DNA of 64,000 nucleotides, from contig NZ_BPRA01000001.1 of NCBI RefSeq assembly GCF_022179645.1, positions 186,001-250,000 of the forward strand, in the 5' to 3' direction. The first letter of the stretch is position 1; every line of letters starts with the position of its first letter. This DNA comes from Methylobacterium thuringiense. Lineage in GTDB: Bacteria > Pseudomonadota > Alphaproteobacteria > Rhizobiales > Beijerinckiaceae. Below, piece by piece: positions 29,953 to 38,502 of the stretch. A program made the position numbers and the translations under genes. A model generated the notes under the pieces. It saw nothing but the letters and a program-made list of their open reading frames with translations, did no database searches and was not told the origin of the DNA.

Positions 29953-30879
29953 ATGACCGCGTCACTCATCGACGACATCCGCGCCGCCGCGCCTGCCCTG
30001 CGCGGCCGCCTGATCGCCAACCAGTCGCTCGCCGACCTGACATGGTTCCGCGTCGGCGGTCCGGCCGAGGTGCTGTTCAGCCCGGCCGACGAGGAGGATC
30101 TGGCGCTGCTGCTCGGTGCGCTCGATCCGGCCGTGCCCGTTACGGTGATCGGCCTCGGCTCGAACCTGATCGTGCGCGACGGCGGCATTCCCGGCGTAAC
30201 GATCCGGCTCGGCGGAAAACCCTTCGGCTCGGTGGCGGTGGACGGCGATACGCTGCGGGCCGGCACCGCCGTGCCTGACATGCGACTCGCCAAAGCCGCG
30301 GCCGAGGCGGGTCTCGACGGGCTCGCCTTCTACCGCGGCATCCCCGGCTCGGTCGGCGGCGCGCTGCGCATGAACGCCGGCGCCCATGGCGGCGAGACCA
30401 CCGACGTTCTCCTCGAGGTGCGTGGCGTGGACCGCGCCGGCAACCTGCGCAGTTTCAGCCACGCCGAAATGGGCTTCTCCTACCGTCACTGCTCCGCACC
30501 CGACGACGTGATCTTCACGAGCGCCCTCTATCGCGGTCGCCCGGGCGACCGCGAAGCCATCGAAGCCGAGATGGATCGCGTCACCGCGGCCCGCGAGGCG
30601 GCGCAGCCGATCCGCGAGCGCACCGGCGGCTCGACCTTCAAGAACCCGGACGGCGGCAAGGCCTGGCAGCTCATCGACGCCGCCGGCTGCCGGGGGCTGA
30701 CGCGGGGCGGCGCGCAGGTCTCCGAGATGCACTGCAACTTCCTGATCAACCGCGATGGGGCCACCGCGGCCGACATCGAGGGGCTTGGCGAGGAGGTGCG
30801 CCGACGCGTTCGCGAACACTCGGGCTACGCGCTGCATTGGGAGATCAAGCGGATCGGCGTATCAGCCGACGCAATCTGA
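29953..30879 (+). CDS. murB: UDP-N-acetylenolpyruvoylglucosamine reductase
   Basis: MurB reduces UDP-GlcNAc-enolpyruvate to UDP-MurNAc with NADPH and FAD. The 308-residue protein is a short, type II-like form. The FAD-binding segment includes [14 protein letters not shown] and [15 protein letters not shown], with [20 protein letters not shown] and the catalytic region SYRHCSAP and [20 protein letters not shown], where the Ser acts as the general acid in this family. It sits between murC and ddl in the conserved alphaproteobacterial order. Confidence 0.95.
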   Translation: MTASLIDDIRAAAPALRGRLIANQSLADLTWFRVGGPAEVLFSPADEEDLALLLGALDPAVPVTVIGLGSNLIVRDGGIPGVTIRLGGKPFGSVAVDGDTLRAGTAVPDMRLAKAAAEAGLDGLAFYRGIPGSVGGALRMNAGAHGGETTDVLLEVRGVDRAGNLRSFSHAEMGFSYRHCSAPDDVIFTSALYRGRPGDREAIEAEMDRVTAAREAAQPIRERTGGSTFKNPDGGKAWQLIDAAGCRGLTRGGAQVSEMHCNFLINRDGATAADIEGLGEEVRRRVREHSGYALHWEIKRIGVSADAI

Positions 30880-30925
30880 CCCAGTCACATCCTCCAAGCC
30901 TTACGGCGTCATTCGGAGCCCACCC

Positions 30926-31849
30926 ATGCCCAAGCACGTCGCCGTCCTGATGGGCGGCTGGTCCTCCGAGCGGCCAATCTCGCTGAGTTCGGGCAATGCC
31001 TGCGTCGCGGCGCTGGAAGGCGAGGGCTACCGGGTTACCCCGGTCGATGTCGGGCCGGACGTGGCGACCGTGCTGACTGAACTGAAGCCCGACGTGGCGC
31101 TCAACGCCCTGCACGGCCCGGCCGGCGAGGACGGCACCATCCAGGGCCTTCTGGAAATCCTGAAGATTCCCTACACCCATTCCGGCGTCCTCGCCTCGGC
31201 GCTGGCGATGCACAAGGAGCGCGCCAAGACGGTGATGCATGCCGCAGGCGTCGCCGTCCCCGAGGGCCGCGTCGTTAACCGTTACGTTGCAGCGAAGTCA
31301 CACGCGCTGGTTCCGCCATACGTGGTTAAGCCCATCGCCGAGGGCTCCTCCATGGGGGTCATCATCGTGCGTGACGGGCGCTCGCATCCGCCTCAGATCC
31401 TCGCCTCGGACGAGTGGGTCTACGGGGAGGAAGTCCTTGTGGAGACTTACGTTGCGGGCCGCGAGCTGACCTGCGCCGTGCTGGGCGACAGGGCACTCGG
31501 AGTCATCGAGATCAAGCCCGCTTCGGGGGAGTGGTACGACTTCGACGCGAAGTACGCCGAGGGGGGGTCGATCCACGTCCTCCCGGCCGAAATTAAACCA
31601 AATGTTTACCAGCGTGTCCAAGAGTTGTCGTTAACGGCGCATCAAGCACTCGGGTGCCGGGGCGTAAGCCGTGCGGACCTTCGATACGACGACACGCCGG
31701 GTGGAACCGGCGCCCTCGTCGTCCTGGAGGTCAACACGCAACCCGGAATGACCCCGACGAGCCTTGTGCCGGAGATGGCAGCCCATGCGGGCTTGAGTTT
31801 CGGTGAGCTCGTTCGATGGATGGTGGAGGACGCCTCTCTGGGACGCTGA
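30926..31849 (+). CDS. ddl: D-alanine:D-alanine ligase
   Basis: Ddl joins two D-alanines with ATP to make the terminal dipeptide used by MurF. The 307-residue ATP-grasp protein begins MPKHVAVLMGGWSSERPISL. It shows ALHGPAGEDGTIQGLLEIL, YVVKPIAEGSSMGVIIV, the GRELTCAVLGD strand and the metal-binding end LEVNTQPGMTPTSL. The start ATG at 30926 follows the murB stop by 46 bases; longer in-frame frames run back into murB in a different reading frame. Its 3' end overlaps the ftsQ start by 34 bases. Confidence 0.95.
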   Translation: MPKHVAVLMGGWSSERPISLSSGNACVAALEGEGYRVTPVDVGPDVATVLTELKPDVALNALHGPAGEDGTIQGLLEILKIPYTHSGVLASALAMHKERAKTVMHAAGVAVPEGRVVNRYVAAKSHALVPPYVVKPIAEGSSMGVIIVRDGRSHPPQILASDEWVYGEEVLVETYVAGRELTCAVLGDRALGVIEIKPASGEWYDFDAKYAEGGSIHVLPAEIKPNVYQRVQELSLTAHQALGCRGVSRADLRYDDTPGGTGALVVLEVNTQPGMTPTSLVPEMAAHAGLSFGELVRWMVEDASLGR

Positions 31850-32760
31850 ACGCCGCCGGGCATCCGGACGGCGCCGGCTTCCCCTCGGCGATCGCGAGCC
31901 GGCTCCAGGGTGTCCTGAAGCCGGCGCTGCGGTCCCGCCGCTACCGGGCGTCCCTGCCGATCGAGGCACGGATCCCGCGCGGCTTCGGTGTTGCGCTGAT
32001 CGCCGGCACCATCGCCACGCTCTCCGTCTTCGGCTTCGTCGCCAGCGGTCGCTACGACGCCTTCGTCGCCGAGAACGGCCGCCCCCTCGACATCGCAGCG
32101 CGCATCGCCGGTTTCGGCGTCGACCGCGTCACCATTTCCGGCCTCTCGCGGATGTACGAGCGCGAGGTCATGCAGGCTGCCGGCATCGACTGGCGCACCT
32201 CCGTGCCCTTCCTCGACGTCGCCCAGGTCCGCGAAAAACTGATGGCCGTGCCGCTCATCGCCACGGCGTCGGTGCGCAAGCTCTATCCCAACGAGATCGT
32301 GATCACGCAGGTCGAGCGCGAACCCGCCGCACTCTGGCAGAAGAACGGCGAGATCCGGGTGATCGCCGCCGACGGCACCGTCATCGACGAGATGCGCGAC
32401 GACCGCTACGCCAACCTGCCGCTCGTGGTCGGCGAGGACGCCAACGTCCACCTGCAGGAATATCTCGGCCTGATCGACGCCGCCGGACCGCTCGGCGAGC
32501 GCGTCAAGGCCGGCAGCTACGTCTCCGGCCGGCGCTGGACGCTGAAGCTCGACGGCGTCGACATCCGCCTGCCCGAGACCGGTGCGGGCGAAGCGCTGGC
32601 CCGGCTGGTCGAACTGGAGCGGAAGAACCGCCTCCTGGAGAAGGACATCATCGCGGTCGACCTGCGCCTCGCCGACCGCGTGGTGCTGCGACTGACAGAG
32701 GAGGCCGCCGCGGCACGCGCGGAGGCACGTAAGAAGACGAAGAAGGGGACCGCGACATGA
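31816..32760 (+). CDS. ftsQ: Cell division protein FtsQ
   Basis: FtsQ links cytoplasmic and periplasmic parts of the divisome. The 314-residue bitopic protein has a basic cytoplasmic leader (LKPALRSRRYRASLPIEARI), one membrane segment at about residues 56-76 (FGVALIAGTIATLSVFGFVA), a POTRA domain at about 95-165 (VDRVTISGLSRMYEREVMQA; VRKLYPNEIVITQVEREPAA) and the beta domain up to about 290. A Lys/Ala-rich tail ends it. Its start lies inside the end of ddl (34-base overlap), implying translational coupling. Together with ftsA and ftsZ it forms the canonical ftsQAZ end of the cluster. Confidence 0.93.
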   Translation: MDGGGRLSGTLNAAGHPDGAGFPSAIASRLQGVLKPALRSRRYRASLPIEARIPRGFGVALIAGTIATLSVFGFVASGRYDAFVAENGRPLDIAARIAGFGVDRVTISGLSRMYEREVMQAAGIDWRTSVPFLDVAQVREKLMAVPLIATASVRKLYPNEIVITQVEREPAALWQKNGEIRVIAADGTVIDEMRDDRYANLPLVVGEDANVHLQEYLGLIDAAGPLGERVKAGSYVSGRRWTLKLDGVDIRLPETGAGEALARLVELERKNRLLEKDIIAVDLRLADRVVLRLTEEAAAARAEARKKTKKGTAT

Positions 32761-32814
32761 GCCGTCTCGTTTCCGCCGACCCCGTTGCAGCGTCCTCCCT
32801 TCGGTAAGCATCCC

Positions 32815-34137
32815 ATGCAATCCCACCACGGCCTCACGCCGCGTATGAAGCCTCTCTCAGCCCGCCGGAGCGCGACGCTGTCGGTGCTCGACATCGGCAC
32901 CAGCAAGGTCGTCTGCCTCATCGCCGAGCTGCAGCCGATCGAGAGCCTCTCGACCCTGCGCGGCCGCACCCACATCGCCCGCATCATCGGTATCGGCCAC
33001 CAGCGCTCGGTCGGCCTCAAGGGCGGCGCCATCGTCGACCTCGAAGCCGCCGAGAACGCGATCCGCCAGGCGGTCCATGCCGCCGAGCGGATGGCGAAGG
33101 TCGAGGTGCAGTCGGTCATCGTGAACATGTCCGGCGGCCGGCTCGCCTCGCAGCGTTTCGAGGCGCGCGTGAACGTCCGCTCCGGCACCGTCACCGGCGC
33201 CGATGTCGAGCGCGTGCTCGAGACGGCCAGCGCCCACGGCGTCGGCACCGGCCGCGCCGTTCTGCACGCTCTCCCCACCGGCTATGCCCTCGACGGGCAG
33301 GGCGCCGTGATCGACCCGTCGGGCATGATCGGCAACGCACTGAGCGTCGACCTCCACGTCGTCACCAGCGAGGCGGCCGCGGCCCGCAACCTGATGCTGG
33401 CGGTGGAACATTGCCATCTCGGCGTCGAGGCGGTGATCGCGACGCCCTACGCCGCCGGCCTGTCGGTCCTCGTCGACGACGAGGCCGAGATCGGCTGCGC
33501 CGTGGTGGACCTGGGCGGCGGCACCACCAGCGTCGGCGTCTTCTCCGGCGGACACCTCGTCCACACCGACGCCATCGCGGTCGGCGGCCATCACGTCACC
33601 ATGGATATCGCCCGCGGCCTCTCGACCCGGGTCGCGGCGGCCGAGCGCCTCAAGACGCTCTACGGCTCGGCCATCTCCACGCCGTCCGACGAACGCGACA
33701 TGATCGCGGTCCACGGCGTCGGCGAGGACGAGGGCGACACGCCGAGCCACGTTCCGCGCTCGCAGCTCGTGCGGATCATCAAGCCGCGGGTCGAGGAAAT
33801 CCTCGAACTCGTCCGCGACCGGCTGCGCAAGGCCGGCTACGCGGCGCAGGCCGGCAACCGGCTGGTGCTGACGGGCGGCGCGAGCCAACTCGTCGGCCTG
33901 CCGGAGACGGCCCGGCGCGTGATGCAGGGACAGGTCCGGATCGGGCGCCCGCTCGGCATCCGCGGCCTGCCCGAGGCGGCCAAGGGGCCGAGCTTCTCGG
34001 CCGCGGTCGGGCTGCTGGTCTACCCGCAGGTCGCCCATGCGGAGCACTTCGAGCCACGCCGGCAGCGCGCTTTGGCGGCGACCGGGACGGGCGGATATTT
34101 CGACCAGCTCAAGCAGTGGATCGGCGAGAGCTTCTGA
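32815..34137 (+). CDS. ftsA: Cell division protein FtsA
   Basis: FtsA is an actin-like ATPase that tethers FtsZ filaments to the membrane. The 440-residue protein has the phosphate-1 motif LSVLDIGTSKVVCLIAEL, the 1C domain, phosphate-2 VVDLGGGTTSVGVFSGG, and the adenosine motif LVLTGGASQLVGLPE. The C terminus YFDQLKQWIGESF is the amphipathic membrane-targeting helix. The ATG at 32815 was preferred to a TTG ten codons upstream. The N-terminal leader before the ATPase core is about 20 residues and His/Arg-rich. Confidence 0.95.
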   Translation: MQSHHGLTPRMKPLSARRSATLSVLDIGTSKVVCLIAELQPIESLSTLRGRTHIARIIGIGHQRSVGLKGGAIVDLEAAENAIRQAVHAAERMAKVEVQSVIVNMSGGRLASQRFEARVNVRSGTVTGADVERVLETASAHGVGTGRAVLHALPTGYALDGQGAVIDPSGMIGNALSVDLHVVTSEAAAARNLMLAVEHCHLGVEAVIATPYAAGLSVLVDDEAEIGCAVVDLGGGTTSVGVFSGGHLVHTDAIAVGGHHVTMDIARGLSTRVAAAERLKTLYGSAISTPSDERDMIAVHGVGEDEGDTPSHVPRSQLVRIIKPRVEEILELVRDRLRKAGYAAQAGNRLVLTGGASQLVGLPETARRVMQGQVRIGRPLGIRGLPEAAKGPSFSAAVGLLVYPQVAHAEHFEPRRQRALAATGTGGYFDQLKQWIGESF

Positions 34138-34237
34138 AACGGACTGACCCGGCCGCCCGCGAGGATGGCCGATCGACAACGAACCGGGCGCTCCAGGGCG
34201 CACACCCAAAGCTAAGAGTTTGAAGGGGCTTCACACC

Positions 34238-35941
34238 ATGGCCATCTCCCTGCAGGCGCCGGACATCCGGGAACTCAAGCCCCGCATCACCGTCTTCGGT
34301 GTCGGCGGCGCCGGCGGCAACGCCGTCAACAACATGATCGAATCCGGCCTGCTCGGCTGCGAGTTCGTCGTCGCCAACACCGATGCCCAGGCGCTGACCT
34401 CCTCGAAGGCAGAGCGCGTGATCCAGATGGGTCTCGGCGTGACCCAGGGCCTCGGCGCCGGCTCGCACCCTGAAGTCGGCTCGGCCGCCGCCGAAGAGGT
34501 CATGGACGAGATCCGCGACCAGCTCTCGGGCGCGCACATGTGCTTCATCACCGCCGGCATGGGCGGCGGCACCGGCACCGGTGCGGCTCCCGTCATCGCC
34601 CGCGCCGCCCGCGACATGGGCATCCTCACCGTCGGCGTCGTGACGAAGCCCTTCCAGTTCGAGGGCACCCGCCGCATGCGCACGGCCGATTCGGGCATCG
34701 CCGAGCTTCAGGCCGCCGTCGACACCCTCATCGTGATCCCGAACCAGAACCTGTTCCGCGTCGCCACCGAGAAGACCACCTTCGCCGACGCCTTCGCGAT
34801 GGCCGACCAGGTGCTCTATTCGGGCGTCGCCTGCATCACCGACCTGATGGTTAAGGAAGGCCTGATCAACCTCGACTTCGCCGACGTCCGCGCCATCATG
34901 CGCGGCATGGGCAAGGCGATGATGGGCACCGGCGAGGCCTCCGGCGAGAACCGCGCGCACCGCGCCGCGGAAGCCGCCATCGCCAACCCGCTCCTCGACG
35001 AAGTCTCGATGAAGGGCGCCCGCGGCCTGCTGATCTCGATCACCGGCGGCGCCGACCTGACCCTCTACGAGCTCGACGAGGCCGCCACCCGCATCCGCGA
35101 GGAGGTCGATTCCGAGGCCAACATCATCCTCGGCGCCACCTTCGACGAGAGCCTGGAAGGCATCATCCGCGTGTCGGTGGTCGCCACGGGCATCGAGCCG
35201 GCCCTGATCTCGGCGAACTCGCCGAACAACATGGTCGTCGCCGAGACCGAGCAGCGCATCGCCGAAGTCGCCGAGAAGCTCCGCGCCGAGGCCCGCATCC
35301 GCGCCGCCCAGCCGGTTCCGCAGATCGCCCAGACGCCGCGCCCGATCTCCGACTTCCAGACCGCCGCACCGGCGATCCAGGCTCCCGCACCGCAGCCCGT
35401 CGCCGCCGAGCCAGCCCCGGCGCCGGTGGGGCGTGACGACGTCGTGCTGACGCAGGCCCCCCCGCGTACGCAGATGTCCTACGAGCAGCCCCAGGCCCAG
35501 GCGCCCGCTCCCGAGGCGGCGCCGCTCCAGGCCGGCCCGTTCGTGCCGCCGCGCCCGCAGGTCGCCCGCGCCCCGCGGATGCCGCAGATCTCCGATCTGC
35601 CGCCCCACACGCAGGCTCAGATCCGTCAGAATCGCGGCGAGGCCCCGGTTCAGGCCGAGCCCGAGCAGGATTCGAAGCGGATGTCCCTGCTGCGCCGCCT
35701 CGCCACGGTCGGCTTCGGCGGACGCCGCGAGGAAGCCGAGGCCGCGCCGCTGCCGCAGATGCGTCAGCCCGCCGCCCCGGTCGCGCAGGCTCCCGTGGCT
35801 CGCGCTCCGGTGGTCCAGGCTCCGCAGTACCGCCCGGCCCAGGGCAACCTCGACGCGCAGGGCCGAGTCGCCCCCCAGCCGCGGCTGATGGACGACGACC
35901 ACCTCGAAATCCCGGCCTTCCTGCGCCGGCAGGCCAACTGA
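34238..35941 (+). CDS. ftsZ: Cell division GTPase FtsZ, long alphaproteobacterial form
   Basis: FtsZ polymerises into the cytokinetic ring. The 567-residue protein has the GTPase core in about 1-320: [12 protein letters not shown], the tubulin signature [14 protein letters not shown] and the T7 loop [12 protein letters not shown] long Pro/Gln/Ala-rich linker follows (about 320-550), typical of Rhizobiales and Caulobacter relatives. The conserved C-terminal peptide [15 protein letters not shown] binds FtsA and other partners. AAGGGG lies about nine bases before the ATG. A strong hairpin terminator follows the stop, so this closes the operon. Confidence 0.97.
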   Translation: MAISLQAPDIRELKPRITVFGVGGAGGNAVNNMIESGLLGCEFVVANTDAQALTSSKAERVIQMGLGVTQGLGAGSHPEVGSAAAEEVMDEIRDQLSGAHMCFITAGMGGGTGTGAAPVIARAARDMGILTVGVVTKPFQFEGTRRMRTADSGIAELQAAVDTLIVIPNQNLFRVATEKTTFADAFAMADQVLYSGVACITDLMVKEGLINLDFADVRAIMRGMGKAMMGTGEASGENRAHRAAEAAIANPLLDEVSMKGARGLLISITGGADLTLYELDEAATRIREEVDSEANIILGATFDESLEGIIRVSVVATGIEPALISANSPNNMVVAETEQRIAEVAEKLRAEARIRAAQPVPQIAQTPRPISDFQTAAPAIQAPAPQPVAAEPAPAPVGRDDVVLTQAPPRTQMSYEQPQAQAPAPEAAPLQAGPFVPPRPQVARAPRMPQISDLPPHTQAQIRQNRGEAPVQAEPEQDSKRMSLLRRLATVGFGGRREEAEAAPLPQMRQPAAPVAQAPVARAPVVQAPQYRPAQGNLDAQGRVAPQPRLMDDDHLEIPAFLRRQAN

Positions 35942-35980
35942 GCGCCGATCCACCGTTCGGCTGAAGCTTTTGCGCCACAG

Positions 35981-36004
35981 GCCCGGGACCGAAAGGTCCC
36001 GGGC
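35981..36004 (+). terminator. Hairpin terminator after ftsZ
   Basis: A perfect 10-base-pair stem (GCCCGGGACC with GGTCCCGGGC) is closed by a GAAA tetraloop, 40 bases after the ftsZ stop. Only short T runs follow (CTTAACT), so it may act as a GC-rich Rho-independent or a 3'-protecting hairpin. It marks the end of the division cluster before the independent lpxC unit. Confidence 0.7.
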
Positions 36005-36019
36005 TTAACTATGCGTTAA
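36005..36019. promoter_or_regulatory. Possible CtrA binding site upstream of lpxC
   Basis: TTAA at 36005-36008 and TTAA at 36016-36019 are separated by exactly seven bases (CTATGCG). TTAA-N7-TTAA is the CtrA recognition consensus in alphaproteobacteria. The site lies about 240 bases before the lpxC start and 64 after the ftsZ stop. CtrA itself is not in the window; function is inferred. Confidence 0.4.
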
Positions 36020-36258
36020 GTCCTTGGAAGATTTCCGCTTTTGAAACTTTGTGGCGGAACCGTGGCTGTAACAGAACGTAAGAAACCGTGATTTGGCCAG
36101 CGTTTGCAGCGCAGCTATAAATTTCCCCGGAACGAAAAAGGCGCGACGGTTTTCGGACGGTCAGCGCTCGCAGGGGCTTCAAGCAGCGGACGGACTTTTC
36201 AGGCGGCACGCTCTCGTTCGAGGGTGTGTGGGCCGGGTCCTGCCCGAGGGCTAAGGGA

Positions 36259-37206
36259 ATGCGGACGAACCAACAAACGACGCTGAAGGCGTCCATCTCC
36301 CTGAGCGGGATCGGTGTCCATTCGGGCAATCCGGTCGAGATCACGCTCCACCCGGCTCCCGCCAACGACGGGATCTGCTTTCTCCGGACCGGCATGCCGA
36401 ACGGCAACGACCGGCTCATCAAGGCCCACCACGCCTGCGTGTCGGCCACCGAACTCTGCACCGTGATCGGCGACGTCGAGAGCGGCGCGGTCGCCACCAT
36501 CGAGCACCTGATGTCGGCGCTCTACGGTCTCGGCCTCGACAACGTCCTCGTCGAGATCGACGGCCCCGAGATGCCGATCCTCGACGGGAGCGCGCTTCCC
36601 TTCGTACGGGCCATCGACAGCGTCGGCCTCGCGAATTGCTCCGCTCCGAAGCGCTGGATCAAGGTCCTCCGCCCGGTCCGCATCGAGGTCGGCCGCTCCT
36701 TCGCCGAACTCCGCCCGATCGACCGCGGCTTCCGCCTCGACGTCGAGATCGATTTCGAGAGCCCGGTCATCGGCCGCAGCCGCAAGGCCATGGACCTCAC
36801 CCCGGCGAGCTACCGCCGCGACATCGCCGGCGCCCGCACCTTCGGCATGATGAAGGACGTCGAGCGCTACTGGAAAGCCGGCTTCGCGCTCGGCGCCTCC
36901 CTCGAGAACACCGTGGCCGTCGGCGAGAACTCCGTGGTCAACCCCGAGGGCCTCCGCTTCGCCGACGAATTCGTCCGCCACAAGATCCTCGACGCGGTCG
37001 GCGACCTCGCGCTCGCCGGCCTGCCGCTTCAGGGCGCATACCGCTCCTATTGCGGTGGCCACCGCATGAATGTCGGCGTCCTCTCGGCCCTGTTCTCGGA
37101 CCGCGCCAACTACCGCATCATCGAGGCCCAGAACACGCGCCGCGAGACCTCCCTGGTGGAGCTCGGCGCCGGCCTCGGCATCGCCGCCTTCGCGGCCGAT
37201 CTGTAA
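36259..37206 (+). CDS. lpxC: UDP-3-O-acyl-N-acetylglucosamine deacetylase
   Basis: LpxC catalyses the committed step of lipid A synthesis in the cytoplasm, removing the N-acetyl group with a zinc-water. The 315-residue protein begins MRTNQQTTLKASISLSGIGV; ligands appear as His in TIEHLMSALYGLGLDN and as His and Asp in RHKILDAVGDL, with the catalytic His in GGHRMN. The segment ARTFGMMKDVE is also typical. The ATG at 36259 gives the family length; an upstream in-frame Met would add an unlikely leader. It follows ftsZ across a terminator and a possible CtrA site, so it probably has its own promoter. Confidence 0.95.
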   Translation: MRTNQQTTLKASISLSGIGVHSGNPVEITLHPAPANDGICFLRTGMPNGNDRLIKAHHACVSATELCTVIGDVESGAVATIEHLMSALYGLGLDNVLVEIDGPEMPILDGSALPFVRAIDSVGLANCSAPKRWIKVLRPVRIEVGRSFAELRPIDRGFRLDVEIDFESPVIGRSRKAMDLTPASYRRDIAGARTFGMMKDVERYWKAGFALGASLENTVAVGENSVVNPEGLRFADEFVRHKILDAVGDLALAGLPLQGAYRSYCGGHRMNVGVLSALFSDRANYRIIEAQNTRRETSLVELGAGLGIAAFAADL

Positions 37207-37401
37207 CTCGCAAGACACACTGGGCCGCGACTGGGGACGACACCGTCTCCGCCCCATCGCCGCCGCTTTCGCGCCCGAATCGATAGCCACGGTTAAAGTC
37301 ACGTGAACGGCGAGAGACGGCATCCTGCCGCTCGTCCGGCGACATGATGGCGTAGGGATCCCGGCCCGTAGAGGTCGCTCCCGTGAGAGGACGTGACAGG
37401 G

Positions 37402-38313
37402 ATGCCTCTGACCTTTGCCCGTAACGGCGTTAAGAGCGCCACCGTGAAGAGCGTCACCCTTGCGGCCACGCTCATGTTGCTCGGCACGACCCCGGGCTAT
37501 TGCGGTTTTCTCGACAATCTGGACCCGAGCAACTGGTTCGCCGAGAAGTACAAGCCCGAAGTCCAGGCGGACATTCCGGCGGACAAGCTCTACAGCGAGG
37601 GCCTGGCCAATCTCGAGGACCGCAACTTCGAGATCGCGTCCCAAAAATTCGACGACCTCGACAAGCGCTATGCCTATTCGGACTGGTCCCGCAAGGCGCT
37701 GCTGATGACGGCCTATTCGAACTACGAAGGCCAGAAATACGACGACGCGATCAGCGCCTCGAAGCGCTACCTGCAGCGTCATCCCGCCACCAAGGATGCT
37801 GCCTACGCGCAGTATCTGATGGCGATGTCGCAGTACAAGCAGATCCCCGACGTCACCCGCGACCAGGACCGCTCCGAGAAGGCGCTCGTCGCCCTGACCG
37901 AGCTCGTCCAGAAGTATCCGACGTCGGAATACGCCGCGGACGCGAAGGCCAAGATCCAGATCACCCGCGACCAGCTCGCCGGCAAGGAGATGGAAGTCGG
38001 CCGCTACTATCTCGAGAAGCGCAACTTCCCGGCCGCGATCAACCGTTTTCGCGATGTCGTCTCGAAGTACCAGACCACCCGCCATGCCGAGGAGGCGCTG
38101 GAGCGCCTGACCGAGGCCTACATGGCGCTCGGCATCACCGCGGAGGCGCAGACCGCCGCCGCCGTGCTCGGCCACAACTTCCCGGACAGCCCCTGGTACA
38201 AGGACGCCTTCGCGCTCCTGCAGACCGGCGGCCTGGAGCCGCGCGAGGAAAAGGGCTCGTGGCTCTCCAAGATCTACCGCGGCGTCATCGGCCGCACCGC
38301 CGCCGCCGAATAG
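37402..38313 (+). CDS. bamD: Outer membrane assembly lipoprotein BamD (ComL)
   Basis: BamD is a TPR lipoprotein partner of BamA in inserting beta-barrel proteins into the outer membrane. The 303-residue protein has an N-terminal hydrophobic segment (VKSVTLAATLMLLGTTPG) ending at a Cys (GYC-GFLDN) and then tetratricopeptide repeats to about residue 270 (LYSEGLANLEDRNFEIASQKF; YAQYLMAMSQYKQIPDVTRD; RYYLEKRNFPAAINRFRDVV). The Cys lies where the lipidated residue is expected, but the preceding PGY is not a good lipobox. The start ATG at 37402 was preferred to a GTG three codons upstream. The position after lpxC is conserved in the group. Confidence 0.9.
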   Translation: MPLTFARNGVKSATVKSVTLAATLMLLGTTPGYCGFLDNLDPSNWFAEKYKPEVQADIPADKLYSEGLANLEDRNFEIASQKFDDLDKRYAYSDWSRKALLMTAYSNYEGQKYDDAISASKRYLQRHPATKDAAYAQYLMAMSQYKQIPDVTRDQDRSEKALVALTELVQKYPTSEYAADAKAKIQITRDQLAGKEMEVGRYYLEKRNFPAAINRFRDVVSKYQTTRHAEEALERLTEAYMALGITAEAQTAAAVLGHNFPDSPWYKDAFALLQTGGLEPREEKGSWLSKIYRGVIGRTAAAE

Positions 38314-38336
38314 GCAGGGCGCCTCACGGGATCTGG

Positions 38337-38366
38337 AAAGGCGGGAGCGGGAACGCTTCCGCCTTT
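38337..38366 (+). terminator. Rho-independent-type terminator after bamD
   Basis: AAAGGCGGGAGCG pairs with CGCTTCCGCCTTT (13 base pairs, one G-T pair) around the loop GGAA, followed by CTCATTTT. It lies about 23 bases after the bamD stop and before recN. Confidence 0.75.
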
Positions 38367-38393
38367 CTCATTTTGAGCGTGAGTTCTGCGTTG

Positions 38394-38464
38394 GTTCCGG
38401 TATTACGCCTTGTCGCGCGCTCTCACGCCGAACCGGGTTCCACTTAGGCGGAGCGCGCTCTAAA
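38394..38464. repeat. Extragenic inverted sequence upstream of recN
   Basis: The text GCGCGCTCTCACGCCGAACC GGGTTCCACTTAGGCGGAGCGCG resembles a common alphaproteobacterial extragenic element (reverse complement: TAGAGCGCGCTCCGCCTAAG TGGAACCCGG). It contains a local inverted arrangement. No second full copy was found in this window. Confidence 0.35.
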
Positions 38465-38502
38465 CAGCGACGTCCTTTCACAGCTTGGTCCCGCCGCGCG
38501 GC

